A stretch of DNA of 64,000 nt from Meconema thalassinum (GCA_946902985.2 OX336388.2:366345387-366409386), one strand, 5' to 3'. Counted from the first letter of the stretch, positions 1 through 10,711 are shown. Notes: generated by a model from the letters alone, not told the origin. Numbers and translations are program-made.

Positions 1-221
1 TTTATGCTTTTTTGGGTATTGTTTTGTGTTTGAAGCCATGATTTATTTTACTGGATTAAAGTTTTAGAATAGAGTTGTGCCTTATCATTGTAGAGTTGAT
101 ACCTTTTAGCCTCAAATCCAAAATATGCACTGCAAAATTGGGGTTACCGTACACGCCTGAGAGCTGATGCTAGTTGGAGGCAGATGCATATTATCCACCG
201 AGATTACTCACATGGGTACAA
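1..221. other. unassigned left flank
   Basis: I see no gene here. The sequence differs from what borders the other copy of the Gypsy-A LTR (left of 31867), so position 222 is either an LTR edge or the point where this LTR copy was truncated or interrupted. Confidence 0.4.
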
Positions 222-2495
222 TACATTAAGGCTTTAACGCTCTTATGTTCACATCAATTTATTTGATCTTTATTTAATATTTCCATATTTAATTATTATT
301 ATCTTTATTCTTTACACAAGCTCAAAAGCTATTTCTTTCACATTTCAACTTTACTTTATTTGAATATCTTTCATGATAATTACTGATATTTCGCTTGCTC
401 TTATGACATTTGTTAAAAACATTAACATTTTATTCACTTATTTCCTCTACGGGATTTATTCTTTACATAATTATTTATAATGTCTCAAATTTTCTATTAT
501 TGTTCAGACCGCGTTCTTGCTTATTCAGTATTTATTTATTAAAACACATCCCTTTTACTCAAAAACTCCGGTGGATTTGTACACAACCAATTTCTGACCC
601 CAAAATAAAATGAAATTCAGTACTCACATGTTATTAAGATCATCCCATGATCTTTATTCTTGTGCGGTGCTTCATTTTGGGCCCACTTTGAACTTTTTAC
701 TCCATATTAAAGGAATTCATCTTATATATAAACACTTTTTGACATACATTTAAGACACTTAACATTGAAGACCTTTTTATACACTGATGTGTCCCTTTTG
801 AACACATAATAAACACTAAAAATATTAATTTAACACACAATCTTGATAAATTTACACTTCACAATTCTTGATCACTAGGCCGTATTTCTGAGCCTATCAC
901 ACGTGACCTTCTTAAATTCCCGTTTCCAAGGGTGAAATTTATTCGATGTCGGCTTCCTATCCTGCAGAATACGAAAGTCTCGAAACATCTACTGTTCCCT
1001 GGAGTCCAAATTCTGCTACTCCTATCCTGGATGACCGGCTATTTATCTAGCTTGAACGGCTTCTTTGTAGATCTGTCTATCGATCCTAGCGAAAGTCTAT
1101 TCGGATCGAGGTTTCCTCAATGACCTATAGATTTAGTTTATAGCAGCTAGTACTTCTCAAGTCTAATACTTTTAGAATATTTCGCCTACTTTCTGGAGAT
1201 AATGTTTATAGTCTCCTATCTTCTTTATTGGAACTGTTTTAACACTCCTACGTTTCTGGTATACGTTCCGAACCTTATTCTGTTCTTCCCTTTTTGGGTT
1301 CTTTAATTTAAATAACAGTTTATCTTTCTGGTACGGTACTTCCGTACGTTATGATCTATTCGTTCGTCTATTTAACGACCTATCGCCTTTAAGTCCGACG
1401 TTCGCGGCCTGCTCTGACTATATCTTACGAACTTTCACTATAACTTGCATACAGTCGGGCCTAAATCCTGTAACTAGGATTTTCCTAATATTTCAATACG
1501 GCGATACTTTAAATTTCTTCTTGACCACTCCTTATGGAGGCAAGCAAGTCGTTAATACTGCGACGCCTGTGGCTATCGGATATTACTTCTGCGGTGTAGC
1601 ACAGCGTTTCTCCCCTCAAGGAGTACTGGTAGCTGTTTTTCGATTTGACGCAGAGTTACGCCCCTCACGGCTGTCTGAATACTGATGTGCTGATGATCCA
1701 GAGTTACGTCCCCCTGGACGGATTTGTACTGCGTGATGCGTGATTACACCCCCTCGGGCTGTTCGAGACTGCATGATTGGCTTGGTGAAGCCCAAAGCTT
1801 TATACTATTTCACTACAAAAAAATAAGACTCTAGCCTTTTCTGTGGCCAACTTCTAAAATAATGGTGCCACAATTATAAAAATTATATCTTCCGAAAGGT
1901 CGTCTTCTCAATGTCAAATAATCTTATTGCACCTAAGAATCGATCGTGCAATTCGGAGATATTAATTAATTTCTCGTCCTCAATTGTGTGGGTGTTGCAT
2001 TTCTTTTGCTTTCTCCCCTCCACACAGGCTTCGGTAATTCCCCAATGACGTCGTCTTGCGTTAGCAGTTTTTTCCTGCGCAATTATTAAATGGTTTCTCT
2101 TTACTGAAAAATCTCTCATTCAAAATGATTCACTGCACTGTACTTGTTTACTCATTATTATACTTGTAAACGGGTTAAATTTAATTATTCCTCTCCTGGC
2201 GCATAAGCGGTGTTGTCATTTTCCAGCAACGTCAGCTTGAATTCCGATTCAGGCTTCCTTGTTTAATCCTGGGAAATTTCCACTCGGTTATTAATACTCG
2301 TGACTCGCTCCCTTCAGAATGTCAAAAGGGATGATATCATCCTCTCGACCACCTGGTCCTCGTTAGTTGCACAACCTTATACTGGCCTCCTAGCTGGATC
2401 TTTCTTTAAGTTACATTAGAAACTGTACGTTTCTTTGATTTCTTTCTCAAATGCATGGATTCGACCATCCATGGACCTGATGGCACATGGGTTCA
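222..2495 (-). repeat. Gypsy-A 3' LTR (left copy, possibly truncated at 222)
   Basis: This is a near-identical direct repeat of 31867-34136. The outer edge is fixed at 2495 because the minus-strand polypurine tract abuts TGAACCC, the same LTR start seen in Gypsy-B. Homology to the other copy stops at 222 without an obvious TG...CA partner. If the primer site proposed near 30026 is right, the full LTR is about 4.1 kb and this copy has lost about 1.8 kb. It contains a cluster of small hairpins at 1528-1760. A 78-codon minus-strand ORF at 1883-2119 is present in both LTR copies and has no recognisable product. Confidence 0.85.
1528..1760. repeat. cluster of short C-rich hairpins in the Gypsy-A LTR
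   Basis: Five small inverted repeats lie close together with changing stems: CTCC-ttat-GGAG (1528-1539), CTCC-cctcaa-GGAG (1610-1623), GCC-cctcac-GGC (1660-1671), GTCC-ccct-GGAC (1708-1719) and CCC-ctc-GGG (about 1750-1758). Two of the units follow the shared phrase gagttac. The same cluster is in the right LTR. The role is unknown; an RNA structure or protein-binding array in the transcribed part of the LTR is possible. Confidence 0.5.
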
Positions 2496-2510
2496 TCTCT
2501 CCCCTCCTTA
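2496..2510 (-). promoter_or_regulatory. Gypsy-A polypurine tract
   Basis: On the minus strand a purine-rich run (AAGGAGGGGAGAGA) lies directly upstream of the LTR start TGAACCC. This is the expected plus-strand DNA priming site of an LTR retrotransposon, and it fixes both the orientation and the LTR edge. Confidence 0.8.
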
Positions 2511-2815
2511 GGTAAATAAATTTTCGAAAATTTTGAGGAAATTTATTTCTATTAAACTTGTATTTCTTTATTCGTCGAAGCCATCATAACGTTGTCCGTA
2601 CCTTCCGTTGTTTTTACTTCTTTAAAGTCGTATCCGGTAATTGTGTAGGTCGGGTATGCTCTATCCCTACCCTTTCATTCTTTCTTTACTTGTCTGGACT
2701 TTAAGTCCCCAAAACCTCATTCTTCCTTACGGGTTTGGTCTATCCCTACCCGTTTCCTTATTTCATCATTTTCTTTTCTTAAATTGGAATTTTCTTCTTC
2801 AATAAATTCAATTAT

Positions 2816-4437
2816 TTATTTAATTTCCCAATATAATTTCTCCAATTCGCATTCGCACTCGAATGCTTGAGCTCTATTTTCTATTTCTCCCTTATTCTTG
2901 TTTATGTCAAAAGCGGATTCATCTCTGAATGTTTCCATAACCAGGGCTTGTTCATTTTCTTCATCAAAATCTTCGGGAGGGTAATATAATTTCAAATTTG
3001 CTGAATTCATGGTCATTTCGTGATCCGTTTCACAGTGCCGAATTCTATATGCGTTATTCCTCAAATCTCTGATTATTTGATATGGTCCGTGGTACATTAT
3101 CTGGAATTTCTTGTACACACGGTTCCCTGGATCCGAAATGGCTGGTCTTTTCACTAACACCATTTCTCCTGCTAATAATGGTCGATGATACCTCTTATGC
3201 CTATTTCTTCTCTGCCTCCTGTCGGCTTGAGCTTTTAGATGCTCAAAGGCTCTTCTAATTCGTACATCTCTTCCAGGCTGAGCGTCTGCTGGCCTAGGAA
3301 TTACCAGACTCCAAGGTCTTTCTGGTTGCTCATTCCGATGTAACGTTATGGGTATCTCTCCTGTGGATTCATGGATTGTATTATTTATACAAAATTCGAT
3401 AATATCCAAGATATCTATCCACTTCCAATTTTCTTCGGCACAGTATATTCTACAATACTTGGCCGTCTCTCTCATAACTCTTTCTACAGGATTTGCCTCA
3501 GGATGGCGAATACTTGACAAAATCTGACGTATTCCAAGTCTTTCTAATTCTCGTCTGAACTCTACACTGGTGAAACAACTGCCGTGATCAGACAACAAAT
3601 TCTCAGGTTTCCCCAGAATCGGTATCACTTTTTCTTTGAGTCGTTTTAACACCTGTTTGGTACTAGTCTTCTGTATGGGAGCAAGGACAACCATTTTAGT
3701 GAAGACATCCATAGCCACCATTATGTGTCGATTTCCTCTTCTTGCCTTTGGCAAAGGTCCAAAATTATCAATAGATATGATTTGGCCGGGCCTTTCGGGC
3801 AACAATGGTATAGGCTTCTGTCTCATCAGAAATGCATTAGGTTTGATCCTTTGATATAGATCACATGTCTTTAGCGTGTCCCTTACAGTTTCTCTCAGTC
3901 TCGGCCATACAAATGCTTCTTTCAGCATCGAGACTGTTTTGTCGACTCCCAAAAGCCCGAACGATCTATGGGCTAACCATACTATTTTCCTCTGCAAAAT
4001 TGCAGGTACAACAATCCTTAATTTTGTATGGTCAGAGTCCACAAACTTATATAACAATCCATTATAAAACGTGTAGTCTTGTGCTATCTTCTCAGCTTCC
4101 GTGTACGCTGGTGTTCCTCTTATCAGGCTTCCCTCAAGGAATGATATGAGCATGTTCATCCATGGATCCTCACGTTGTCTCTGACTAATGCTTCTTAACT
4201 CATTAAGAGTACGCTGATCCCTGTCTTCCAAATCTATAGCCATTACTTCCTCTTCTGTGGACTCTGGCTGTCTACTTAAGTAGTCTGGAACTATATTTTC
4301 TTTTCCTGGGCAGTACTCTATCTTGACATCAAATTGTTGAATGTATAAAGCCCAACGCATCAACCTTTGACTGGATAAATCAGTCTTCATCAAAAAGGTT
4401 AAGGCTTTATGATCCGTCCTTAGAATGACCTGAAACC
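2816..4437 (-). CDS. pol: Gypsy-A Pol, C-terminal part: end of RNase H and integrase
   Basis: This is the downstream half of Pol, cut off by the Polinton. An ORF with its own ATG covers 4393-2816, but the frame is open up to the insertion at 4437 and matches the frame of the upstream half at 25096. Visible parts are the end of RNase H, a connection segment, an N-terminal integrase zinc region and an integrase catalytic core with D (SIDNFG), D (SDHGS) and E (NPVER). A basic C-terminal domain follows. In the zinc region the second histidine and second cysteine, present in Gypsy-B as HESYGH and CDPC, are HRSFGL and CDLY here. The HHCC site therefore looks broken. There is no chromodomain. Confidence 0.9.
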
Positions 4438-4443
4438 CATATA
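4438..4443. repeat. Polinton target-site duplication, left copy
   Basis: CATATA directly left of the Polinton terminus AGTAGTGTGG. It is identical to 25090-25095. Six base pairs is the usual Polinton target-site duplication. Confidence 0.95.
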
Positions 4444-6994
4444 AGTAGTGTGGTAAGGAGAGAGCTGTTCCACTTAGGAAGTTGTGAGCCCCTGCGACCT
4501 TGGAATGGAAGGAGCCATGCTAGGAGGGCGTGCTTGGATTCGTTTTTTTCGTCTCGTTGTGCTCTTTACGGGAATGTAGGTGTCGAAAAGGTGAAGTTAG
4601 GGTTTTGGGTCAAAACATGCGTTTTTCACATTTTTGCCGATTTTTGGAAAACGGGCCATGCTAGGAGGGCGTGCTTGGATTCGTTTTTTTCGTCTCGTTG
4701 TGCTCTTTACGGGAATGTAGGTGTCGAAAAGGTGAAGTTAGGGTTTTGGGTCAAAACATGCGTTTTTCACATTTTTGCCGATTTTTGGAAAACGGGCCAT
4801 GCTAGGAGGGCGTGCTTGGATTCGTTTTTTTCGTCTCGTTGTGCTCTTTACGGGAATGTAGGTGTCGAAAAGGTGAACTTAGGGTTTTGGGTCAAAACAT
4901 GCGTTTTTCACATTTTTGCCGATTTTTGGAAAACGGGTCATGCTAGGAGGGCGTGCTTGGATTCGTTTATTTCGTTTCGTTGTGCTCTTTACGGGAATGT
5001 AGGTGTCGGAAAGGTGAACTTAGGGTTTTGGGTCAAAACATGCGTTTTTCACATTTTTGCCGATTTTTGGAAAACGGGTCATGCTAGGAGGGCGTGCTTG
5101 GATTCGTTTATTTCGTTTCGTTGTGCTCTTTACGGGAATGTAGGTGTCGGAAAGGTGAACTTAGGGTTTTGGGTCAAAACATGCGTTTTTCACATTTTTG
5201 CCGATTTTTGGAAAACGGGTCATGCTAGGAGGGCGTGCTTGGATTCGTTTATTTCGTTTCGTTGTGCTCTTTACGGGAATGTAGGTGTCGGAAAGGTGAA
5301 CTTAGGGTTTTGGGTCAAAACATGCGTTTTTCACATTTTTGCCGATTTTTGGAAAACGGGCCATGCTAGGAGGGCGTGCTTGGATTCGTTTTTTTCGTCT
5401 CGTTGTGCTCTTTACGGGAATGTAGGTGTCGAAAAGGTGAACTTAGGGTTTTGGGTCAAAACATGCGTTTTTCACATTTTTGCCGATTTTTGGAAAACGG
5501 GTCATGCTAGGAGGGCGTGCTTGGATTCGTTTATTTCGTTTCGTTGTGCTCTTTACGGGAATGTAGGTGTCGGAAAGGTGAACTTAGGGTTTTGGGTCAA
5601 AACATGCGTTTTTCACATTTTTGCCGATTTTTGGAAAACGGGTCATGCTAGGAGGGCGTGCTTGGATTCGTTTATTTCGTTTCGTTGTGCTCTTTACGGG
5701 AATGTAGGTGTCGGAAAGGTGAACTTAGGGTTTTGGGTCAAAACATGCGTTTTTCACATTTTTGCCGATTTTTGGAAAACGGGTCATGCTAGGAGGGCGT
5801 GCTTGGATTCGTTTATTTCGTTTCGTTGTGCTCTTTACGGGAATGTAGGTGTCGGAAAGGTGAACTTAGGGTTTTGGGTCAAAACATGCGTTTTTCACAT
5901 TTTTGCCGATTTTTGGAAAACGGGCCATGCTAGGAGGGCGTGCTTGGATTCGTTTTTTTCGTCTCGTTGTGCTCTTTACGGGAATGTAGGTGTCGAAAAG
6001 GTGAACTTAGGGTTTTGGGTCAAAACATGCGTTTTTCACATTTTTGCCGATTTTTTGAAAACGGGTCATGCTAGGAGGGCGTGCTTGGATTCGTTTATTT
6101 CGTCTCGTTGTGCTCTTTACGGGAATGTAGGTGTCGGAAAGGTGAACTTAGGGTTTTGGGTCAAAACATGCGTTTTTCACATTTTTGCCGATTTTTGGAA
6201 AACGGGTCATGCTAGGAGGGCGTGCTTGGATTCGTTTTTTTCGTCTCGTTGTGCTCTTTACGGGAATGTAGGTGTCGAAAAGGTGAACTTAGGGTTTTGG
6301 GTCAAAACATGCGTTTTTCACATTTTTGCCGATTTTTGGAAAACGGGTCATGCTAGGAGGGCGTGCTTGGATTCGTTTTTTTCGTCTCGTTGTGCTCTTT
6401 ACGGGAATGTAGGTGTCGAAAATGTGACGTTAGGGTTTTGGGTCAAAACATGCGTTTTTCACATTTTTGTCGATTTTTGGAAAACCGAAAACGTGAGAAT
6501 GACGTGTGTGATAGTATTTATTTCGTCTCTTTATTCTCTTTACGTGGATATAGACATGAAAAAGGTAAAAAGCTGGAAACATGGTTTTCTTATGGAAAAG
6601 GTGTTTTTTTTGTTCATTTTCGCGTTATTTGGAAAACGAATGAGGCGATTTTTATGATGGGCATGTCGATGTATTTGTGTCGTTGTTCAGTTTACGGGAA
6701 TGTAGGTATGGAAAACCTGAAATCATGGTTTCCGTCATTTTTTTTCGAGATCGTTGAGGAAAACGGGGAAAAAGTAAGAAACCAGATTTGAAGTCACGTT
6801 AGGTTATGCGCTTTGATGTTAATAAAACACTTATGCATTATTATTATTATTATTTGTCTTGACTGGTCAGGGCTCACACGCAGAGAGAGAACTTGCTTAA
6901 TGCAATATTAATTGAAAGCATTGAGGCTGACCCACGGCGATCCAGACAGACACAGGTCTTATCATCGTACGTGCCTCGCAGCAGAGAGAGATAA
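4444..6994. repeat. Polinton left terminal inverted repeat
   Basis: 2,551 bp, an inverted copy of 23809-25089. It holds about 70 bp of unique terminus, fourteen 141-bp units, two diverged units, and a unique inner part with an ATT microsatellite ending near 6994. The length difference from the right TIR (1,270 bp) matches nine 141-bp units plus one base. Confidence 0.93.
4516..6489. repeat. 141-bp minisatellite, 14 units, in the left Polinton TIR
   Basis: Fourteen head-to-tail units of exactly 141 bp, each starting CATGCTAGGAGGGCG, are followed by two degenerate longer units to about 6780. Because 141 is a multiple of 3 and the unit lacks stops in one frame, an artificial ORF of 735 codons runs across it. 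Two main unit types alternate. They differ at several sites and the differences change the would-be amino acids (F/I, S/F, E/G, K/N), so nothing suggests selection on a protein. A role as binding or replication-terminus DNA is possible but unproven. Confidence 0.95.
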
Positions 6995-7205
6995 GAGGCT
7001 GGTGTCATTATACAGTGTGCGGATTTATACTGTGTATGTCATAACCTAGGTTCATTATGGACTCATCATGCAACGCAAAGTTTGAAACAATGAGTGAGTG
7101 TATAACATCATGATAACAGATTGGCATGGGCTCGAACAAAGCGGTTATTGGACATGTAATAAACAAAAGGGTGGGAATAATGAAAGGTCATATGATACAT
7201 TTTTT

Positions 7206-8258
7206 TTAATTTTTTTTTTCAAAATAATTAAATAGGGTTTTATTACAAAAATTATGTTTATTGACCCATGAATTATACGTGGAAGGAAAACCTAACCACT
7301 TTACAAAATATTTTGCACCTTTGACTTTAATTACTCGTTCAATGAGATAATCGTTGGGATATAATGTTTTTTGCACTTCTTCATAATAGAATCGTCCCTG
7401 AATGGGTTGACCGCTCTGATCTTCTAAGAGATACGTCACTGGTTGACCTAGCTTGACTTGGCGAATTTTAAAAAATTCTGTCGACCATTGTGGAGTATAC
7501 GATTTTGAAAACACACTTCTATGTTTACTAATGCGAACAAAATCTCCAATTTTAAGGCGATGTCGCCTTGGGTCTACCCTTTTTATAGGGTTAAACAGTC
7601 TATTGAGTCTGGGTAGGTTCTTGGTGACGAGGCGAGGTTTCATGCCGATGGTGGAATGAATGGTGTTGTTGTAGCGAGACACAAGTTGAGGTAACCAGTC
7701 TATCCGTCGATAGGAACCATGTATTGTAAACTCTTTCCACATATAACTTTTTAATGTTCGATTGAACCGCTCGACCACACTGGCTTTGAGATTGCTATAG
7801 GTGGTATAATGGTGAATATCCTTAGATTTGAGAAAACTGGAGAAATCCTTGTTGAAAAATTCTTTCCCCTGGTCGGTTTGTAACAAGTGAGGTTGACGTT
7901 TTGATTGTTCAATAATATGTTGAAAGGCCTTTGTGACTAAGATACCAGTTTTATTTTTTACTGGTTGAACAAAAGCCATTTTGGAATAGACATCAATGAC
8001 AGTCAACATATAGCGTACACCGTCGTTAACGTTAGAATAAGGTATCATTTCAACCAGGTCTGCCTGCCAAAGTTCATCGATTCCTTTGGAAATGACACGA
8101 CGACGTTCATAAATGCGTCGGGCTGGTTTATGCAATTCATGAGCAATGCCCACTTTGATGGGGGATGGCTTATATGATAATTTTAGCATCTCGGAGTTGT
8201 TGTTCAATGTGAGCGATTTCCGCCTCATGTCCAGTGTGACCAGCTTGTTTTGATGCAT
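7206..8258 (-). CDS. int: Polinton integrase (retroviral-type, DDE, with C-terminal chromodomain)
   Basis: This 350-residue protein belongs to the Polinton integrase family, which inserts the element and makes the 6-bp duplication. The RNase H-fold core shows D67 (WQADLVEM), D129 (LQTDQGKEF) and E163 (SVVERFNR), with 33 residues between the last two. A chromodomain-like segment (KYFVKWLGFPSTYNSWV) ends the protein and may target chromatin. No complete N-terminal HHCC zinc finger is seen. An internal ATG at 8189 is a plausible alternative start: it begins just before the conserved family region and overlaps the upstream gene by only 20 bp, against 89 bp for the first ATG. The nearest upstream gene ends at 8170 on the same strand, so the two may share a transcript. 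Confidence 0.92.
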   Translation of the reverse strand: MHQNKLVTLDMRRKSLTLNNNSEMLKLSYKPSPIKVGIAHELHKPARRIYERRRVISKGIDELWQADLVEMIPYSNVNDGVRYMLTVIDVYSKMAFVQPVKNKTGILVTKAFQHIIEQSKRQPHLLQTDQGKEFFNKDFSSFLKSKDIHHYTTYSNLKASVVERFNRTLKSYMWKEFTIHGSYRRIDWLPQLVSRYNNTIHSTIGMKPRLVTKNLPRLNRLFNPIKRVDPRRHRLKIGDFVRISKHRSVFSKSYTPQWSTEFFKIRQVKLGQPVTYLLEDQSGQPIQGRFYYEEVQKTLYPNDYLIERVIKVKGAKYFVKWLGFPSTYNSWVNKHNFCNKTLFNYFEKKN

Positions 8259-9261
8259 GAAGCAAGTATAAGCGCTCTACTAACTGATTGGGATTATTCC
8301 AAAAGGTTATATCTAGGTAGGGTTTTAATTTCTTAAACCTTACACCAGAGGCAGAGTGATGTTTTTGCTTACCAAAGATGTTTGCAATGATGGTCTTATA
8401 TTTTTGGGATATATTGGCATTGACCTGCTGAGAGGATTTATAGTTTCTTTTGTGAGCGTTGGTGTCTAATAAAATGGATTTATATTTAGCAAGGTCCTCG
8501 GACGTAAAATCTTGTGTCGAGGGGGTGCGAGAAAATAGCAGCTTTAACAGACCTGGTGTTAATTTATAGTTGATCTTTTTAATGACAGCTTTCGTACGAG
8601 CAAATTTAATGGATGAATCCCCAATTTTAAAACTGTCATTCTCATAGCGAACACCATACGTGGTATCTGTCTTTCCAATAAATAGAAGGGTCAAATACGG
8701 TTCCAGGGTTGCCCCATAATGTTTGATTAAAATGTTTTTGAGTTGAGCTTTATTTTGAGGGGTTGCCAAGACTTGTGAAAACGGAGACGATGTGGAGGAA
8801 GACGGTGTTGCCGCTATGACGGAAGATTTTTGTTTTGTTTTTAGAAACTGTTGAAGGGGTGACGATTTCTTTTTTCTTTCCGGACTAAATACGCTTTCGC
8901 TGTCACTTTCACTTTGTTCATGCTCTTTTTCTTTTTTCTTTTCATGTTCTTGATGTTCTTGTTCACTAACATTAGAGGAGGAGGAAGAGGAGGATTTTAC
9001 CTGTCGTGTGGATTCTGTTTGAGTAAATTTTGAACTTGTTATGGGTTTGGTTTGAGAGGTAGCGGCAGTAGCAGTAGCAGCAGAAGCATTAGGTTTAAAT
9101 CTCATGGGATCAACCGATGATGGAGCATGTTTTATCATGGGTAAAGGATTGACGTTTTTTAAACGTTGCAATTCACGAAATTTATGTCGAATCGTATTTC
9201 GTGCCTCAATAATACGCTGCATGATTTGAACATGTTTCTTGTACCCTATGGCGTTCGCCAT
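8170..9261 (-). CDS. conserved Polinton protein of unknown function
   Basis: 363 residues. The N-terminus is helical and basic. Residues about 80-165 are low-complexity, rich in Ser, Glu and Lys, and probably disordered. The C-terminal third is the conserved part and includes GVRFKKLKPYLDITFW and LYLLHASKQAGHTGHEAEI. From memory I recognise this tail as a recurrent protein encoded next to the integrase in insect Polintons, without a known function. A virion or integrase-associated role is only a guess from its place between integrase and ATPase. The frame is intact. Confidence 0.75.
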   Translation of the reverse strand: MANAIGYKKHVQIMQRIIEARNTIRHKFRELQRLKNVNPLPMIKHAPSSVDPMRFKPNASAATATAATSQTKPITSSKFTQTESTRQVKSSSSSSSNVSEQEHQEHEKKKEKEHEQSESDSESVFSPERKKKSSPLQQFLKTKQKSSVIAATPSSSTSSPFSQVLATPQNKAQLKNILIKHYGATLEPYLTLLFIGKTDTTYGVRYENDSFKIGDSSIKFARTKAVIKKINYKLTPGLLKLLFSRTPSTQDFTSEDLAKYKSILLDTNAHKRNYKSSQQVNANISQKYKTIIANIFGKQKHHSASGVRFKKLKPYLDITFWNNPNQLVERLYLLHASKQAGHTGHEAEIAHIEQQLRDAKIII

Positions 9262-9309
9262 GGTAAAGGTAAAGACACACTAACAGGAAATGTCCAACCC
9301 TGGGTCTTT

Positions 9310-10011
9310 TTAAACAGAAATAAAATGATCAAAACCCAAGCGATAACGTCCCTCACATCGTTCACTCTGTTTATTTATGACCAAACAGGCATGGGGATGA
9401 TGGTTCCAACACGAAGCACACAATTGCGTGAAAGCTGTAAAGGACATATCTGGATTCACATGATCTTGAAAAATATGATAGAGATTTCTAGAGTCTTGGC
9501 GAAAGAGAACGATGAGATTGGCATTGTCACGAATCAACTGTTTGGGGATTTTGGAATAGGTCTGAGCCAGATAAAAACAATCCACTTGTTTATGGCGTCC
9601 CATACTAAAATACTCTTGAATAATGGCCTGTCGTTGAGTGGCAATATCATCAAAAATTATAATGGAATCTGGTTGAATGCGGTCTGGTTGAATGACATCT
9701 TGAGGTGAGGTGAATGTAAAATAGCCCATGGCTTCTTTATTTAACGAAGACATAATTTGTTCCAGATACACGTACAGAGGCTGGTACAAGGATTTGGCAA
9801 AAATATAAATATTTTGAAATCGTAGGCCATGAGGTGCGGTAATAATGTTCAGCAAAACATTGGTCTTTCCACAACCCGAAGGCCCTACCATAATACATCG
9901 AACGGTAGATGGGAATAGGGTGCCATGACGTTTAGGTTCGCACACGGACAGTGATAGCTCTGAAACCAAATCAGAGACGGGCAAAGCATGGGGTTGTTTC
10001 ATTAATTCCAT
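9310..10011 (-). CDS. packaging ATPase (FtsK/HerA, A32-like)
   Basis: This 233-residue P-loop ATPase is of the type that pumps DNA into Polinton and related viral capsids. Walker A is GPSGCGKT at residues 43-50. Walker B is SIIIFDDIA with acidic residues at 121-122. The downstream segment with RDNANLIVLFRQD fits the sensor region of the A32-like family. It is transcribed away from the structural block, and the 91-bp gap to 10103 is a shared upstream region with TATA-like sequence. The length is normal for the family and the frame is intact. Confidence 0.93.
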   Translation of the reverse strand: MELMKQPHALPVSDLVSELSLSVCEPKRHGTLFPSTVRCIMVGPSGCGKTNVLLNIITAPHGLRFQNIYIFAKSLYQPLYVYLEQIMSSLNKEAMGYFTFTSPQDVIQPDRIQPDSIIIFDDIATQRQAIIQEYFSMGRHKQVDCFYLAQTYSKIPKQLIRDNANLIVLFRQDSRNLYHIFQDHVNPDMSFTAFTQLCASCWNHHPHACLVINKQSERCEGRYRLGFDHFISV

Positions 10012-10102
10012 TGTGTCGATGACTGAGTTTTTTTCATGTGTGTATAAGGTTTATATATATAGGCAAACGGTGAGTAAGAAAGGTTAGTTAACGTCTATCA
10101 CC
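10012..10102. promoter_or_regulatory. divergent promoter region between ATPase and structural block
   Basis: A 91-bp gap lies between divergent genes. A TATATATATA run near 10052 could serve as a TATA box for the plus-strand block. This is inferred from position and composition only. Confidence 0.4.
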
Positions 10103-10711
10103 ATGGACGTGTTTGGGCGAGCTCGTGTAACCATGGCCACGGCCGCCTCTTTGTCAAAACAGTCACGAGAGGTGGCAACAAAAAGCTATGTCGATCGCAA
10201 AGTGCAAAGTGTCTATCACATGGCCCCGAGACTAACCGCTGAGGGCTATTCAGCCAATCATCATCGTATTATTGATGTGCAAGAGCCTCGAGAAGAAAAT
10301 GATGTCTGCACGAAACGTTATGTGACCTATCAAATGAAAAGGCTTTATAAATTTGTCCCATCTGTATTTTTAGTGTACCTGTCAAATCAAAAACTGGAAA
10401 ATGACAGAAACCATTCCCCACCACCACCACCACTGGTGAATGATGATCTTACCTATATGCTTGCTTCCGGTTTAAGTCGTTATCGACTGCATTATGATGG
10501 TGTCATTCATATTAAATATGTCATGCCTGATGAGAAACATTTAAAAATACAACTAAACGGTGATAGAGTGTTGGCCCACAACCATCAAAGAGTAAATGTG
10601 GGAGATGAATTATCCTTTCATCTTATGCTTACGTTTGAGGAAAAGGAAGCTGGGAAAACGGTGAATGATTTCCCGCTTTATATAGAATTGGAATATACTG
10701 CTATGAAATAA
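10103..10711 (+). CDS. putative fibre- or spike-like structural protein
   Basis: 202 residues, first gene of the plus-strand block. The N-terminal half has two short segments resembling shaft repeats of phage and viral fibres: ATKSYVDRKV, then HRIIDVQEPREENDV followed by CTKRYV. The pattern resembles the N(K)xITNVxxPxxxxDAxTKxYVD repeat known from tail fibres. A proline run (PPPPP) then separates a C-terminal domain of mostly beta character, which could be a knob. There is no signal peptide or membrane segment. I infer a minor virion surface protein from the repeats and from its place before the protease and capsid genes. A second ATG lies at residue 11. Confidence 0.5.
   Translation: MDVFGRARVTMATAASLSKQSREVATKSYVDRKVQSVYHMAPRLTAEGYSANHHRIIDVQEPREENDVCTKRYVTYQMKRLYKFVPSVFLVYLSNQKLENDRNHSPPPPPLVNDDLTYMLASGLSRYRLHYDGVIHIKYVMPDEKHLKIQLNGDRVLAHNHQRVNVGDELSFHLMLTFEEKEAGKTVNDFPLYIELEYTAMK

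Noticed and set aside
16..20. GTAT followed by TG as the left end of Gypsy-A (matching GTAT at 34137)
   Set aside because: The sequence after it (20-221) has no counterpart at the inner edge of the right LTR, so the match is probably chance.
1883..2119. 78-codon minus-strand ORF present in both Gypsy-A LTRs
   Set aside because: Kept in both copies only because the LTRs are near-identical by descent; no independent evidence of coding.
4516..6489. Regular direct repeats considered as a CRISPR array
   Set aside because: Units are 141 bp with no variable spacers, in a eukaryotic transposon end. Not CRISPR.
4450..6657. 735-codon open frame with 47-residue repeats, and its mirror at 24160-25092
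   Set aside because: The frame exists because the 141-bp unit is a multiple of 3 and lacks stops. Unit differences are nearly all amino-acid changing, there is no ATG at the head, and the frame runs into the Polinton terminus. I treat it as non-coding minisatellite.
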